Positions 44,867 through 52,335 of a stretch of DNA of 64,000 nt are shown here, piece after piece. Source of the stretch: an uncultured Bacteroidia bacterium (GTDB lineage: Bacteria; Bacteroidota; Bacteroidia; Bacteroidales; UBA932). The stretch is taken from NCBI GenBank assembly GCA_902773925.1, contig CACYGI010000004.1:124001-188000 (forward strand). The letters run 5' to 3'. The position numbers were made by a program, and so were the translations under genes. Every line of letters starts with the position of its first letter. The first letter of the stretch is position 1. The notes under the pieces were generated by a model. The model made no database searches, was not told the DNA's origin, and was given only the letters and a program-made list of their open reading frames with translations.

Positions 44867-46762
44867 CTATTTGTGTTCTGGGCCGTATTCGGGCACGGTC
44901 GCGTGCATCAGATCCAGCACCCCGGGGATATCCACCTCGCGGGAGAGGCGCTCCATCTCCTTGACGAACGCGTCTGCCTCGGCATAGGGGTACTGGCGCA
45001 CCTTGGCGATACGTATGCGCTCGTGGAACGAAGGAACGGTGTTCTCCTCGTTGGAGAGCAGCTCTTCGTAGAGCTTTTCGCCCGGACGCAGTCCGGTAAA
45101 TTCGATGCGTATGTCTTCGTCGGGCACGTAACCCGCAAGGATTATCATCCTTCGCGCGAGGTCTACGATCTTGACCGGCTCGCCCATATCGAATACGAAT
45201 ATCTCATTGCCCTGGCTCCGCGCGGCCGCCTCCATCACCAGATGGCAGGCTTCGGGGATCGTCATAAAGTAGCGGTTGATCTCCGGGTGGGTGACGGTCA
45301 CAGGGCCGCCCCTCTGTATCTGTTCGCGGAATCTGGGGATGACCGAACCATTGCTGCCCAGCACGTTGCCGAAACGGGTCGTGACGAACTTCGTCGCACC
45401 CTCGTGCTCACCGGAGGCGATGGCCTGTCCGAGACTCTGTACGTAGATCTCTGCCAGACGCTTGGTGCAGCCCATCACGCTGGTCGGATTGACCGCCTTG
45501 TCGGTGGAGACCATCACCATCTTCTCGACTCCATACTCGATGCACTTGTCGGCCACGTTGCGCGTGCCATAGACATTGACCAGCACCGCCTCGCAGGGAT
45601 TGAGCTCCATCAGGGGCACGTGCTTGTAAGCCGCAGCGTGAAATACCACGTCGGGCCGGTATTTGCGGAACGCGAAGTCCAGGCGCTGTACCTGCCTCAC
45701 ATCGCCGACACACGGGATGAAATCGAGCCACGCGAACTTGTCCTGCAGCTCGAGCTGAAGGTTGTGCAGCGGCGTCTCGGCGTTGTCGAAGAGGATGATG
45801 CGCCGCACGCCGAATCCAGCTATCTGGCGCACCAGCTCGCTGCCGATGCTGCCTGCCGCGCCCGTTACCAAAACCGTCTTGCCTCTCATCCACGCCTGTA
45901 TCTCTCCCATCGAAATCTCTATCTGTTTACGGCCGAGAAGGTCTTCGACCTTGATCTCGCGGGGACGCATTATCGCCTGGCCGGTCACCATCTCGTCCAG
46001 TCCGGGGATGATGAGGTTCTTGATGCCCTGGCGGATGCAGACCTTGATGGCGCCGTTCTCCTCGGCCTGCGCATCCGTGTCGCGTGAGTAGAGCACGCCT
46101 CCGACTTCGCAGGACTCGAGAATCTTGGCAAGCTGCTCATCGTCGTTGAAACGATATACCGGCAGCCGCTCGATGGTCATCGAATCTTTCTGGTCAGTGC
46201 GCTCCAGGAAACCTATTATCTGGTAATGGGACGAGTTCTGAAGGCGGGTGTGCGTGGCGATGGACTTGTCCGAAAGGCCATATACCAGCACTCTCATAGT
46301 GGGACGGACCGCCCGGTTGCGGCGACGCAGAAAATCATATCCCAGAATCATCGCCACACGCATCGCAATGACCAGGAAAAGGGCCATTGCGGCATCGATC
46401 AGGACTACGAGCAGCCCCCAGTTGGAGTAGAATCCTGCAAGCAGGAGAACCACCGCCACAAACGCCGCCCTAATGATGAAGGAAGCCGCAAAGGGCACGA
46501 GGTCCTTGACTCCGAAATGCCTGATGACGACGCGGTAGGTCCGAAATAGCAGGAACATCAAAGCGGCGCCGAAAGCCGAAGCGGCCATATACCAGCCAAG
46601 GAATGTCTTGCTGTAAAAACTGTTCTCGAAAAACACCGTGACCGTCATTATGGCCAGCAGCGATGATACGAGTGAAATTACCATGTCGAGAGTCATTATC
46701 GTCCGTCCGCGAAGGTGACGGTTGCTCCAGTACTCGACATTGCCTTTGTACAAAAGTGACAT
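44867..46762 (-). CDS. membrane nucleotide-sugar 4,6-dehydratase, PglF/WbpM-like
   Basis: A 631-residue protein. N-terminal ~150 residues hold four hydrophobic helices (TLDMVISLVSSLLAIMTVTVF; FLGWYMAASAFGAALMFLLF; AAFVAVVLLLAGFYSNWGLL; ALFLVIAMRVAMIL). A CoA-binding-like Rossmann region follows (MRVLVYGLSDKSIATHTRLQ), then the catalytic SDR: KTVLVTGAAGSIGSELVRQI at about 295, FHAAAYKHVPLMELNP, MVSTDKAVNPTSVMGCTKRL with T-D-K and M-x3-K. It dehydrates UDP-GlcNAc (or UDP-GalNAc) to the 4-keto-6-deoxy sugar at the membrane, the first step to bacillosamine or QuiNAc-type initiating sugars. Confidence 0.9.
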   Translation of the reverse strand: MSLLYKGNVEYWSNRHLRGRTIMTLDMVISLVSSLLAIMTVTVFFENSFYSKTFLGWYMAASAFGAALMFLLFRTYRVVIRHFGVKDLVPFAASFIIRAAFVAVVLLLAGFYSNWGLLVVLIDAAMALFLVIAMRVAMILGYDFLRRRNRAVRPTMRVLVYGLSDKSIATHTRLQNSSHYQIIGFLERTDQKDSMTIERLPVYRFNDDEQLAKILESCEVGGVLYSRDTDAQAEENGAIKVCIRQGIKNLIIPGLDEMVTGQAIMRPREIKVEDLLGRKQIEISMGEIQAWMRGKTVLVTGAAGSIGSELVRQIAGFGVRRIILFDNAETPLHNLQLELQDKFAWLDFIPCVGDVRQVQRLDFAFRKYRPDVVFHAAAYKHVPLMELNPCEAVLVNVYGTRNVADKCIEYGVEKMVMVSTDKAVNPTSVMGCTKRLAEIYVQSLGQAIASGEHEGATKFVTTRFGNVLGSNGSVIPRFREQIQRGGPVTVTHPEINRYFMTIPEACHLVMEAAARSQGNEIFVFDMGEPVKIVDLARRMIILAGYVPDEDIRIEFTGLRPGEKLYEELLSNEENTVPSFHERIRIAKVRQYPYAEADAFVKEMERLSREVDIPGVLDLMHATVPEYGPEHK

Positions 46763-46780
46763 TTGGTTATCTTTAGTATG

Positions 46781-47335
46781 TTATATCTTCTCGATGTAAG
46801 CCTGCGGGATGCGCGATACGCCCACTACCGCCACGCCCTGAACGACCACCACGAACTTGCGGTCGGAACGGATTTTCTTGATAACGCCCTCCGCGCCCTT
46901 ATAGATGCCGCCCGTGATGCGGACCCTCTCGCCCTTGCGGTACTGGGATATATCCGTCATATCAATGCCCAGAAGCTCCGCCTGCGAACCGTCCTGTCCA
47001 TACTGCGAGGTCAGGATGATGAAGCTGCGCATCTCATCGTCCGGGATGGCCATAGCCTTGCGCCGGTCATCCGCGCGGCCGGGCTCTCCGTAGATCATGA
47101 ACTTGTCATCGTTCTTCGCCTTGAAGTCCACGATAAAGGGCTCCGTAGTGTGCACGAAAAGCAGACCCGATATGAGGGGCTTCTCGACTTTGCGAATGCG
47201 GCCCTGGCGGCACTCTTCGACCAGAGTCATCGGCAGATAGGTCCGGCAATCGGCCTGCTCGAGCTTCTGCTTGAGCGGAACTACCTGATTGTAAAAGACT
47301 TTGAGTGCGAACCAGTGACTGTCGAGGGGCTCCAT
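46781..47335 (-). CDS. upxY: UpxY-family NusG-like transcription antiterminator
   Basis: Start ATG at 47335 gives a 184-residue protein beginning MEPLDSHWFALKVFYNQVVP, the normal NusG N-terminal (NGN) start; a GTG at 47407 would lie in the leader hairpin and is rejected. The NGN domain includes YLPMTLVE, KPLISGLLFVHTT and VYGEPGRA-like. The C-terminal KOW domain reads YRKGERVRITGGIYKGAEGVIKKI. UpxY proteins bind paused RNA polymerase in the leader of their own capsule operon and prevent early termination. No UpxZ gene is seen. It is the first gene of the locus. Confidence 0.9.
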   Translation of the reverse strand: MEPLDSHWFALKVFYNQVVPLKQKLEQADCRTYLPMTLVEECRQGRIRKVEKPLISGLLFVHTTEPFIVDFKAKNDDKFMIYGEPGRADDRRKAMAIPDDEMRSFIILTSQYGQDGSQAELLGIDMTDISQYRKGERVRITGGIYKGAEGVIKKIRSDRKFVVVVQGVAVVGVSRIPQAYIEKI

Positions 47336-47384
47336 CTGATGTCTGACGAATGACTGAATATTGACTTGTGGGCACGGCTTCCCT

Positions 47385-47413
47385 GCAGGAGAGGATGTAA
47401 AATCCACTCCTGC
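47385..47413 (-). promoter_or_regulatory. nested perfect hairpin in the upxY leader
   Basis: On the minus strand GCAGGAG, T, GGAT, TTTAC loop, ATCC, T, CTCCTGC: a 7-bp and a 4-bp stem separated by a T-T mismatch. It lies 50 bases upstream of the upxY ATG, in the untranslated leader, and is a candidate site for UpxY/RNA polymerase recognition, comparable in form to the hairpin in the enterobacterial ops element. Confidence 0.5.
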
Positions 47414-47589
47414 CTCCTAATGTATCTTACTGACTTTCAAAAACATAAAGATAATCAGGTGCAGCGAGGCCGGGTCTGGTGGTATTTCTCTTCCTATCCC
47501 GCGGGACCTTCCGGCATCCACCGGCGGTATCCCGAGACCCCGTCAAAGCAGGCTCAAAAGTGCACTCCTGCACGGCCTGCCAAGACAGT

Positions 47590-47624
47590 GCAAGGTACGA
47601 AAAAAAACGGAAAAATTGGACAAA
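47590..47624 (-). promoter_or_regulatory. candidate promoter of the capsule operon
   Basis: On the minus strand TTTG (47624-47621), 23 bases, TACCTTGC (47597-47590), close to the Bacteroides TTTG/TAnnTTTG pattern with one mismatch and a spacer a few bases long. It would leave a leader of about 250 bases before upxY. No inverted-repeat invertible promoter ends were seen around it. Confidence 0.4.
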
Positions 47625-47650
47625 AAAACGGAGAAAAATTCGCGCCCGCG

Positions 47651-48607
47651 CTACATAGGTATGAGTATCTCGTACTCCTTCTTGCGCGAATTGGTCAGCT
47701 TGTCATCCCTAAGCCACAGATTTGCAGCCTTCAAGGCGGCGTAGGTCACTCCGTACTGGAGGGCGAAGTCCACGAGCGAAGGGATCTCGCCACGGACGAC
47801 GACGTGATGCGAAAACTCATCCACCGGATAATATTCTTCATCCCTGATGTCAAATCCGAAGGCGGCGGGATCATCGAAGAGCATCTTGGCCGCCAGGATG
47901 CGGAACATATAGCGGGTGGTCTCTTCCGGCATCCACAGGTCGAAGGCGCGCTTCTGACGCTGGGCTTCGAGACGCTTGCGGACGTTGTCCTGACCGTGAT
48001 TGTAACTGGCCGCTGCGGTCATCCAGTCTCCGAACATTGAATACGACTCCCCGAGATAGGTGCAGGCCGCGGCGGTGGCCTTCTCGATATTGTACCGTTC
48101 GTCCACCTCATTGCCAACCTCCAGTCCGTAATGCTGTCCCGTGGCCTTCATAAACTGCCAGAGGCCTGCCGCTCCGACGGACGAACGCGACTTGGGATCA
48201 AGGTTGCTCTCGATGACCATCAGATACTTCAGGTCCACAGGTATGCCGTTGCGGCGCAGGATCGGCTCCACCCGGGCGAAGTACCTGCGCGAGCGCTTGA
48301 GCATCAGAGTCGTGGTGGCGTGCATATAGGTAAAGGCTATAAGCTCGCGGTCCATCCTCTCGCGAAGATCCGGCCTATCGAAACGGAAGGTATCTCCCGC
48401 GAAGACCACGTACTCCGGAACCTGCGGCGGCCGCGGATGGTAATCCTTCTCTATCTGAACTTCATCCACCTGAGGTACTACCAGCAGGGACTGGCGGTCA
48501 TAATTGACACCGCGATACTGCTGCGCCCCTACGGGCTGCCCTGTTGATACGAGGAAAACTGCTGTCACGAGTGAGGACAGGAAGATCTGGCGTACGGATG
48601 AAGACAT
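47651..48607 (-). CDS. secreted lytic transglycosylase (MltD-like, SLT plus LysM-like)
   Basis: Start ATG at 48607 (MSSSVRQIFLSSLVTAVFLV), giving a 318-residue protein with a signal peptide ending about ...GQPVGAQ. The SLT domain reads LKYLMVIESNLDPKSRSSVG, with catalytic Glu in IES, then AAGLWQFM and NYNIEKATAAACTYL-like; AAASYNHGQDNV is the GXXXN-type motif. The C-terminus (VVVRGEIPSLVDFALQYGVT, LIPM) looks like one LysM repeat. It cuts peptidoglycan in the periplasm. A longer reading upstream is an antisense artefact of the nucleotidyltransferase gene. Confidence 0.88.
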   Translation of the reverse strand: MSSSVRQIFLSSLVTAVFLVSTGQPVGAQQYRGVNYDRQSLLVVPQVDEVQIEKDYHPRPPQVPEYVVFAGDTFRFDRPDLRERMDRELIAFTYMHATTTLMLKRSRRYFARVEPILRRNGIPVDLKYLMVIESNLDPKSRSSVGAAGLWQFMKATGQHYGLEVGNEVDERYNIEKATAAACTYLGESYSMFGDWMTAAASYNHGQDNVRKRLEAQRQKRAFDLWMPEETTRYMFRILAAKMLFDDPAAFGFDIRDEEYYPVDEFSHHVVVRGEIPSLVDFALQYGVTYAALKAANLWLRDDKLTNSRKKEYEILIPM

Positions 48608-48673
48608 TTGCGAAGGCGTGTATAGACGTTTAAAAACGGCTACAAATTTAACATAAAATTGATTAAGAATATG

Positions 48674-48681
48674 TATTTTTG
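48674..48681 (+). promoter_or_regulatory. -7 element (TATTTTTG) of the nucleotidyltransferase gene
   Basis: A perfect TAnnTTTG 11 bases before the ATG at 48692; this implies a very short or leaderless mRNA and excludes the upstream TTG at 48659 as start. No good -33 TTTG was found at the right distance. Confidence 0.4.
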
Positions 48682-48691
48682 CGAAAGCAAT

Positions 48692-49813
48692 ATGAGGCAT
48701 CTCAACGATAATACCTGGACCGCTCTTCTGGCTCTCGTGCGACTCGGGATGGGACATTCCACTGCGCAGGAGACCGCGCGGGTGCTGCCCGTCGTCATCC
48801 CCTGGGAGGAGGTGGAGGAAGCCGCAGCCCGGCACCGCCTCTCGGCCATCGTGACGGACGGCATCCTCGCCCTCGAGAATGAAGGCCTCCTCGAGGGACG
48901 CGGCCCGGATATGGAGATTCACGACCGGTTTGTGGTCCGCACGCTCCAGCACTACGAGCTCAAGTACGAGGACTACACAAAAGCCCTGGCGAGACTCGCA
49001 AAGTTCTATGACCAGAACGGCTTCAGGATGATGATACTCAAGGGCTATGGCCTGAGCCTCAACTATCCCGTCCCCTCGCACCGCCCTACCGGAGACTTCG
49101 ATATCTGGACCTTCGGCCGGCACGCCGAGGCCGATGCCGCACTCGAAAAGCTCAGACACGTCAGGATAGACCGTTCGCATCACCATCATACTGTATTTTA
49201 TATTCGTGGTTATATGGTCGAGCACCACTATGACTTCATAGAGGTGTATTCACACCGAAGCAACGCCAGGTTCGAGAAGATTCTCAAGGAGTGGGCCCCG
49301 CAGGACCCTCTGCGGATAGAAGTGATGGGCGCACCGGTCTGGCTGCCCAATCCCGACTTCAACGCCCTCTTCCTGCTGCGCCACGCCGCCAGCCATTTCG
49401 CTGCGGTTGAGATTATGCTCAGGCACGTTCTGGACTGGGGCACTTTCGTCACAGCCAACTACGATAGCATCCATTGGGACCGCGTACTGAAGGTCCTGGA
49501 GCAGTTCGGTATGACGCAGTTTATGGCCTGCCTCAACGCCATCTGCATCGAGGATCTGGGATTCGATGCCTCGCGCTTCCCCACCCTGTCTGCGGACCCT
49601 GATCTGAAGCGGCGCGTCCTGCAGGATATCGAAGTTCCGGAGTTCGACGAGCCCGCGCCGGAGGGACTGCTGCCCGTCATCCGGTTCAAGTTCCGCCGCT
49701 GGAAGGCCAACGAGTGGAAGCAGAGCCTCGTCTTCCACGAGAACCGCTTCCAGATGCTGCTCACCCAGATCTGGAGCCACATTATCAAACCGAGCAGCAT
49801 CGCGGCCAAATAG
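48692..49813 (+). CDS. nucleotidyltransferase family protein (PF14907 type)
   Basis: A 373-residue protein from ATG 48692 (MRHLNDNTW). Core GFRMMILKGYGLSLNYPVPS near residue 112 and RPTGDFDIWTFGRHAEAD, where the G-D-x-D motif (DFDIW) marks the nucleotidyltransferase fold; HHTVFYIRGYMVEHHYDFIE and LFLLRHAASHF follow. The family occurs next to capsule and lantibiotic-type loci in Bacteroidota; reaction unknown. Its position, divergent from the lytic transglycosylase at the start of the capsule locus, is typical. GC-rich, like the backbone. Confidence 0.8.
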   Translation: MRHLNDNTWTALLALVRLGMGHSTAQETARVLPVVIPWEEVEEAAARHRLSAIVTDGILALENEGLLEGRGPDMEIHDRFVVRTLQHYELKYEDYTKALARLAKFYDQNGFRMMILKGYGLSLNYPVPSHRPTGDFDIWTFGRHAEADAALEKLRHVRIDRSHHHHTVFYIRGYMVEHHYDFIEVYSHRSNARFEKILKEWAPQDPLRIEVMGAPVWLPNPDFNALFLLRHAASHFAAVEIMLRHVLDWGTFVTANYDSIHWDRVLKVLEQFGMTQFMACLNAICIEDLGFDASRFPTLSADPDLKRRVLQDIEVPEFDEPAPEGLLPVIRFKFRRWKANEWKQSLVFHENRFQMLLTQIWSHIIKPSSIAAK

Positions 49814-49838
49814 ATTTGTCGAAAATTCAATAATTTTT

Positions 49839-49869
49839 ATTGTGTTTCGATAAATTTTTATTATGTTTG
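49839..49869 (+). promoter_or_regulatory. promoter of the nfeD-flotillin operon
   Basis: ATTG (49839-49842), 19 bases, TATGTTTG (49862-49869): exact -7 and near-exact -33 elements of the Bacteroides type, about 25 bases before the nfeD-like ATG. Confidence 0.65.
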
Positions 49870-49894
49870 CGAAAACATTTTCAAAATTCCTGCT

Positions 49895-50515
49895 ATGATA
49901 GAATGGTGGAACTCACTTGACACGATGATGAAGATCCTCTGGGCCATCACCCTCGCTTCATCGCTCATCTTTGTCATTCAGACGGTAATGACATTTCTCG
50001 GCGCAAGCCACGACGGAGATTTCGACATCAACACCGATGCCGACGCTCCGGATATCGCAGATACTGACGGCGACGCCACAGTGGACCACAGTACCGGCAT
50101 GAACCTGCTGACGCTGCGCAACTTCGTCAATTTCTTCCTGGGCTTCGGCTGGACGGCAGTGCTGCTTCGCGGCTCAGTCGCCTCCACCGGCCTGCTGATG
50201 GTGATCTCGATCATCGTCGGCGCGGTCCTGGTCTTCCTGGTGATGATGCTCTTCCGCGGCCTTGCCAGGATGCAGCAGTCCGGCAATATCAACATTTTCA
50301 AGTCGGCCATAGGCTGCCAGGGTACCGTCTATCTGACCATCCCTGCAGGACGGAGCGGCGAAGGCAAGGTACAGATAGTCATCAACGAGGCCGTGCGCGA
50401 GTATGATGCCGTCACGGACGGCGACGAGCTCCGCACCGGCACCGCGATTCACGTCGTGAACGTCGTCAACACCACCACCCTGCTGGTCGAACCCAACGAA
50501 GTAGAAATTATCTAA
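49895..50515 (+). CDS. NfeD-like membrane protein
   Basis: A 206-residue protein with three hydrophobic helices (ILWAITLASSLIFVIQTVMTFL; FVNFFLGFGWTAVLL; GLLMVISIIVGAVLVFLVMM) and a C-terminal OB-like domain (GCQGTVYLTIPAGRSGEGKV, ELRTGTAIHVVNV), i.e. the NfeD fold. An acidic, Asp/Thr-rich linker (about residues 40-60, DFDINTDADAPD) faces outside the membrane. NfeD and flotillin are paired in many bacteria and the next gene, 12 bases on, is a flotillin. Probably part of membrane microdomains. Confidence 0.85.
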   Translation: MIEWWNSLDTMMKILWAITLASSLIFVIQTVMTFLGASHDGDFDINTDADAPDIADTDGDATVDHSTGMNLLTLRNFVNFFLGFGWTAVLLRGSVASTGLLMVISIIVGAVLVFLVMMLFRGLARMQQSGNINIFKSAIGCQGTVYLTIPAGRSGEGKVQIVINEAVREYDAVTDGDELRTGTAIHVVNVVNTTTLLVEPNEVEII

Positions 50516-50527
50516 AACCAATTCTAT

Positions 50528-51934
50528 ATGGAACTTTATCTCATTCTGATCATCGTTTTCGTGCTCTTTGTGACCTTCACGGCCATCCTGCGAAGGTACA
50601 AGCGCTGCCCCTCCGACAAGATCCTGGTCATCTACGGTAAGACCGGCCGCCACGCTTCCGCAAAGTGCATCCACGGCGGAGCGGCATTCATCTGGCCCGT
50701 TTTCCAGAGCTATGCATTCCTCGACCTGACCCCTATTTCCATCGAGTGCAACCTGACCAACGCCCTCTCCAAGCAGAACATCCGCGTAGATGTGCCCTGC
50801 CGGTTCACGGTCGGTATCTCGACTGAGGCCGAGAGTATGACCAACGCCGCAGAGCGACTCCTCGGCCTGACGACCGAAGACATCCGCAACATCGCAACCG
50901 ATATCCTCTTCGGCCAGCTGCGTCTGGTCATCGCTACGATGGATATCGAGGAGATCAACGCCGACCGCGACAAGTTCCTGGCAAACGTCAGTACCAACGT
51001 CGAAGCCGAGTTGCGCAAGATCGGTCTGAAGCTCATCAACGTCAACGTCACCGATATCCGCGACGAGTCCGGCTATATCGAGGCTCTCGGTAAGGAGGCT
51101 GCCGCAAAGGCTATCAACGACGCGAAGAAGAGCGTCGCCGAGCAGAACCGCTACGGTGAGATCGGTAAGGCGGAGGCTGACCGTGACAAGGACATCCGTA
51201 TCGCTGAGACCACCCGTGACACCCGTATCCGTACAGCTGACGCCAACGCAAAGGCTGTCGAGGGTGAGAACAACTCCAAGATCGCCATCGCCCAGAGTGA
51301 CGCCACCCGCCGCGAGAAGGAGGCCGAGGCTGCCCGCATAGCAGTCGCCGCCGAGAAGGTGCAGGCCGCAAAGGCTCTCGAGGAGGCTTACAAGAGCGAG
51401 CGCGACGCCGAGATGGCACGTGCCGAGCGCGAGAAGGCGACCCAGCAGGCAAACGTGGTCGTCGCAGCCCAGATCGAGAAGGAGAAGGCCATCATCGACG
51501 CAGAGGCAGAGGCCGAGAGGATCCGCCGCAAGGCAAAGGGTGAGGCCGATGCGATCTTCGCCAAGATGGACGCACAGGCACGCGGTACCCTCGAGATCCT
51601 GGCAAAGCAGGCTGAGGGTTTCGGCCAGCTGGTAGCTGCCGCAGGCGGCGACGCAAGCCAGGCCATCACGATGCTCATCACCGACAAGCTGCCCGAGCTG
51701 GTACGCACCCAGGTCGAGGCCGTCAAGGGCATCAATATCGACAAGGTAACCGTCTGGGACAGCGGCAAGGGCAGCAATGGCAAGACCGCAACCGCCAACT
51801 TCGTCTCCGGACTGATGGGCAGCGTCCCCCCGCTTGAGGATCTCTTCAAGATGGCCGGGATGAGCCTGCCCGACTACCTGAAGGGCAAGACCCAGGAGCC
51901 CGCTGAAGAGGATGCTACCGTCATCGAGGAGTAA
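50528..51934 (+). CDS. flotillin family (SPFH) protein, YqiK/FloT-like
   Basis: A 468-residue protein. N-terminal helix LYLILIIVFVLFVTFTAIL anchors it; the SPFH domain runs from about 35 to 200 (FLDLTPISIECNL, RVDVPCRFTVGISTEAES, VNVTDIRDESGYIEALGKE). Residues about 200-370 form the long Ala/Glu/Lys-rich coiled coil typical of flotillins (repeats such as EREKATQQANVVVAAQIEKE). C-terminal GFGQLVAAAGGDASQAITML follows. It scaffolds membrane microdomains. Its coding region shows a very long antisense open frame, a shadow of the codon bias. Confidence 0.92.
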   Translation: MELYLILIIVFVLFVTFTAILRRYKRCPSDKILVIYGKTGRHASAKCIHGGAAFIWPVFQSYAFLDLTPISIECNLTNALSKQNIRVDVPCRFTVGISTEAESMTNAAERLLGLTTEDIRNIATDILFGQLRLVIATMDIEEINADRDKFLANVSTNVEAELRKIGLKLINVNVTDIRDESGYIEALGKEAAAKAINDAKKSVAEQNRYGEIGKAEADRDKDIRIAETTRDTRIRTADANAKAVEGENNSKIAIAQSDATRREKEAEAARIAVAAEKVQAAKALEEAYKSERDAEMARAEREKATQQANVVVAAQIEKEKAIIDAEAEAERIRRKAKGEADAIFAKMDAQARGTLEILAKQAEGFGQLVAAAGGDASQAITMLITDKLPELVRTQVEAVKGINIDKVTVWDSGKGSNGKTATANFVSGLMGSVPPLEDLFKMAGMSLPDYLKGKTQEPAEEDATVIEE

Positions 51935-51937
51935 GGG

Positions 51938-52141
51938 ATGATAGTCATCAACATAGACGTAATGCTCGCCCGGAGGAAGATGTCCTCCGGGGAGCTTGCG
52001 CAGCGTGTCGGCATCTCGCCTGCCAACCTCTCCATCCTCAAGACCGGCAAGGCGAAAGCCCTCCGCATCTCGACGCTGGACTCGCTGTGCAAGGCCCTCG
52101 ACTGCAGTCCCGGGGACATCCTGGAGCATCGCCCCGGATGA
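51938..52141 (+). CDS. small XRE-family transcriptional regulator, YozG-like
   Basis: A 67-residue Cro/C1-type HTH protein: MIVINIDVMLARRKMSSGELAQRVGISPANLSILK, with the recognition helix at about residues 26-38, and LDSLCKALDCSPGDILEHRP. It begins 3 bases after the flotillin stop, so it is the last gene of that operon; a terminator follows at 52168. Target unknown. Confidence 0.85.
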   Translation: MIVINIDVMLARRKMSSGELAQRVGISPANLSILKTGKAKALRISTLDSLCKALDCSPGDILEHRPG

Positions 52142-52167
52142 CGCTCCGCGGGGCCTGATCCATACGG

Positions 52168-52204
52168 CGGCAAGGTTGTGACGAAATCCAGCCTTGCCGT
52201 TTTT
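52168..52204 (+). terminator. rho-independent terminator of the nfeD-flotillin-HTH operon
   Basis: CGGCAAGG (52168-52175) pairs with CCTTGCCG (52192-52199) and is followed by a run of five T (52200-52204). Confidence 0.85.
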
Positions 52205-52211
52205 CGTCACT

Positions 52212-52245
52212 AAAATCGGGTTTTTGGCATCAAAATCGGGTTTTT
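52212..52245. repeat. two direct repeats AAAATCGGGTTTTT, 20-bp period
   Basis: AAAATCGGGTTTTT at 52212-52225 and again at 52232-52245, exactly 20 bases apart (about two helical turns), upstream of the fadD promoter. This is the form of a regulator-binding site. Confidence 0.6.
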
Positions 52246-52277
52246 AATCCCAAAAACGTCATTTCTGTAAAAATGTT

Positions 52278-52308
52278 TTTGCGCTTATGTACACGCACGA
52301 TACCTTTG
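52278..52308 (+). promoter_or_regulatory. promoter of the acyl-CoA ligase gene
   Basis: TTTG (52278-52281), 19 bases, TACCTTTG (52301-52308): a perfect Bacteroides -33/-7 promoter 27 bases before the ATG. Confidence 0.8.
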
Positions 52309-52335
52309 CGCCAGTCGAAATAAAACATTACAGAT

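Noticed and set aside
44564..46087. 507-codon plus-strand frame opposite the PglF-like and ugd genes
   Set aside because: His- and Leu-rich translation without domains; antisense shadow of GC-rich genes.
47336..47650. Invertible (mpi-type) promoter at the head of the capsule locus
   Set aside because: No pair of inverted repeats flanking the promoter and no invertase gene nearby were seen.
50174..52210. 678-codon open frame on the minus strand opposite nfeD and flotillin
   Set aside because: Low-complexity Leu/Gly/Asp-rich translation with no domain; it is a codon-bias shadow of the flotillin gene on the plus strand.
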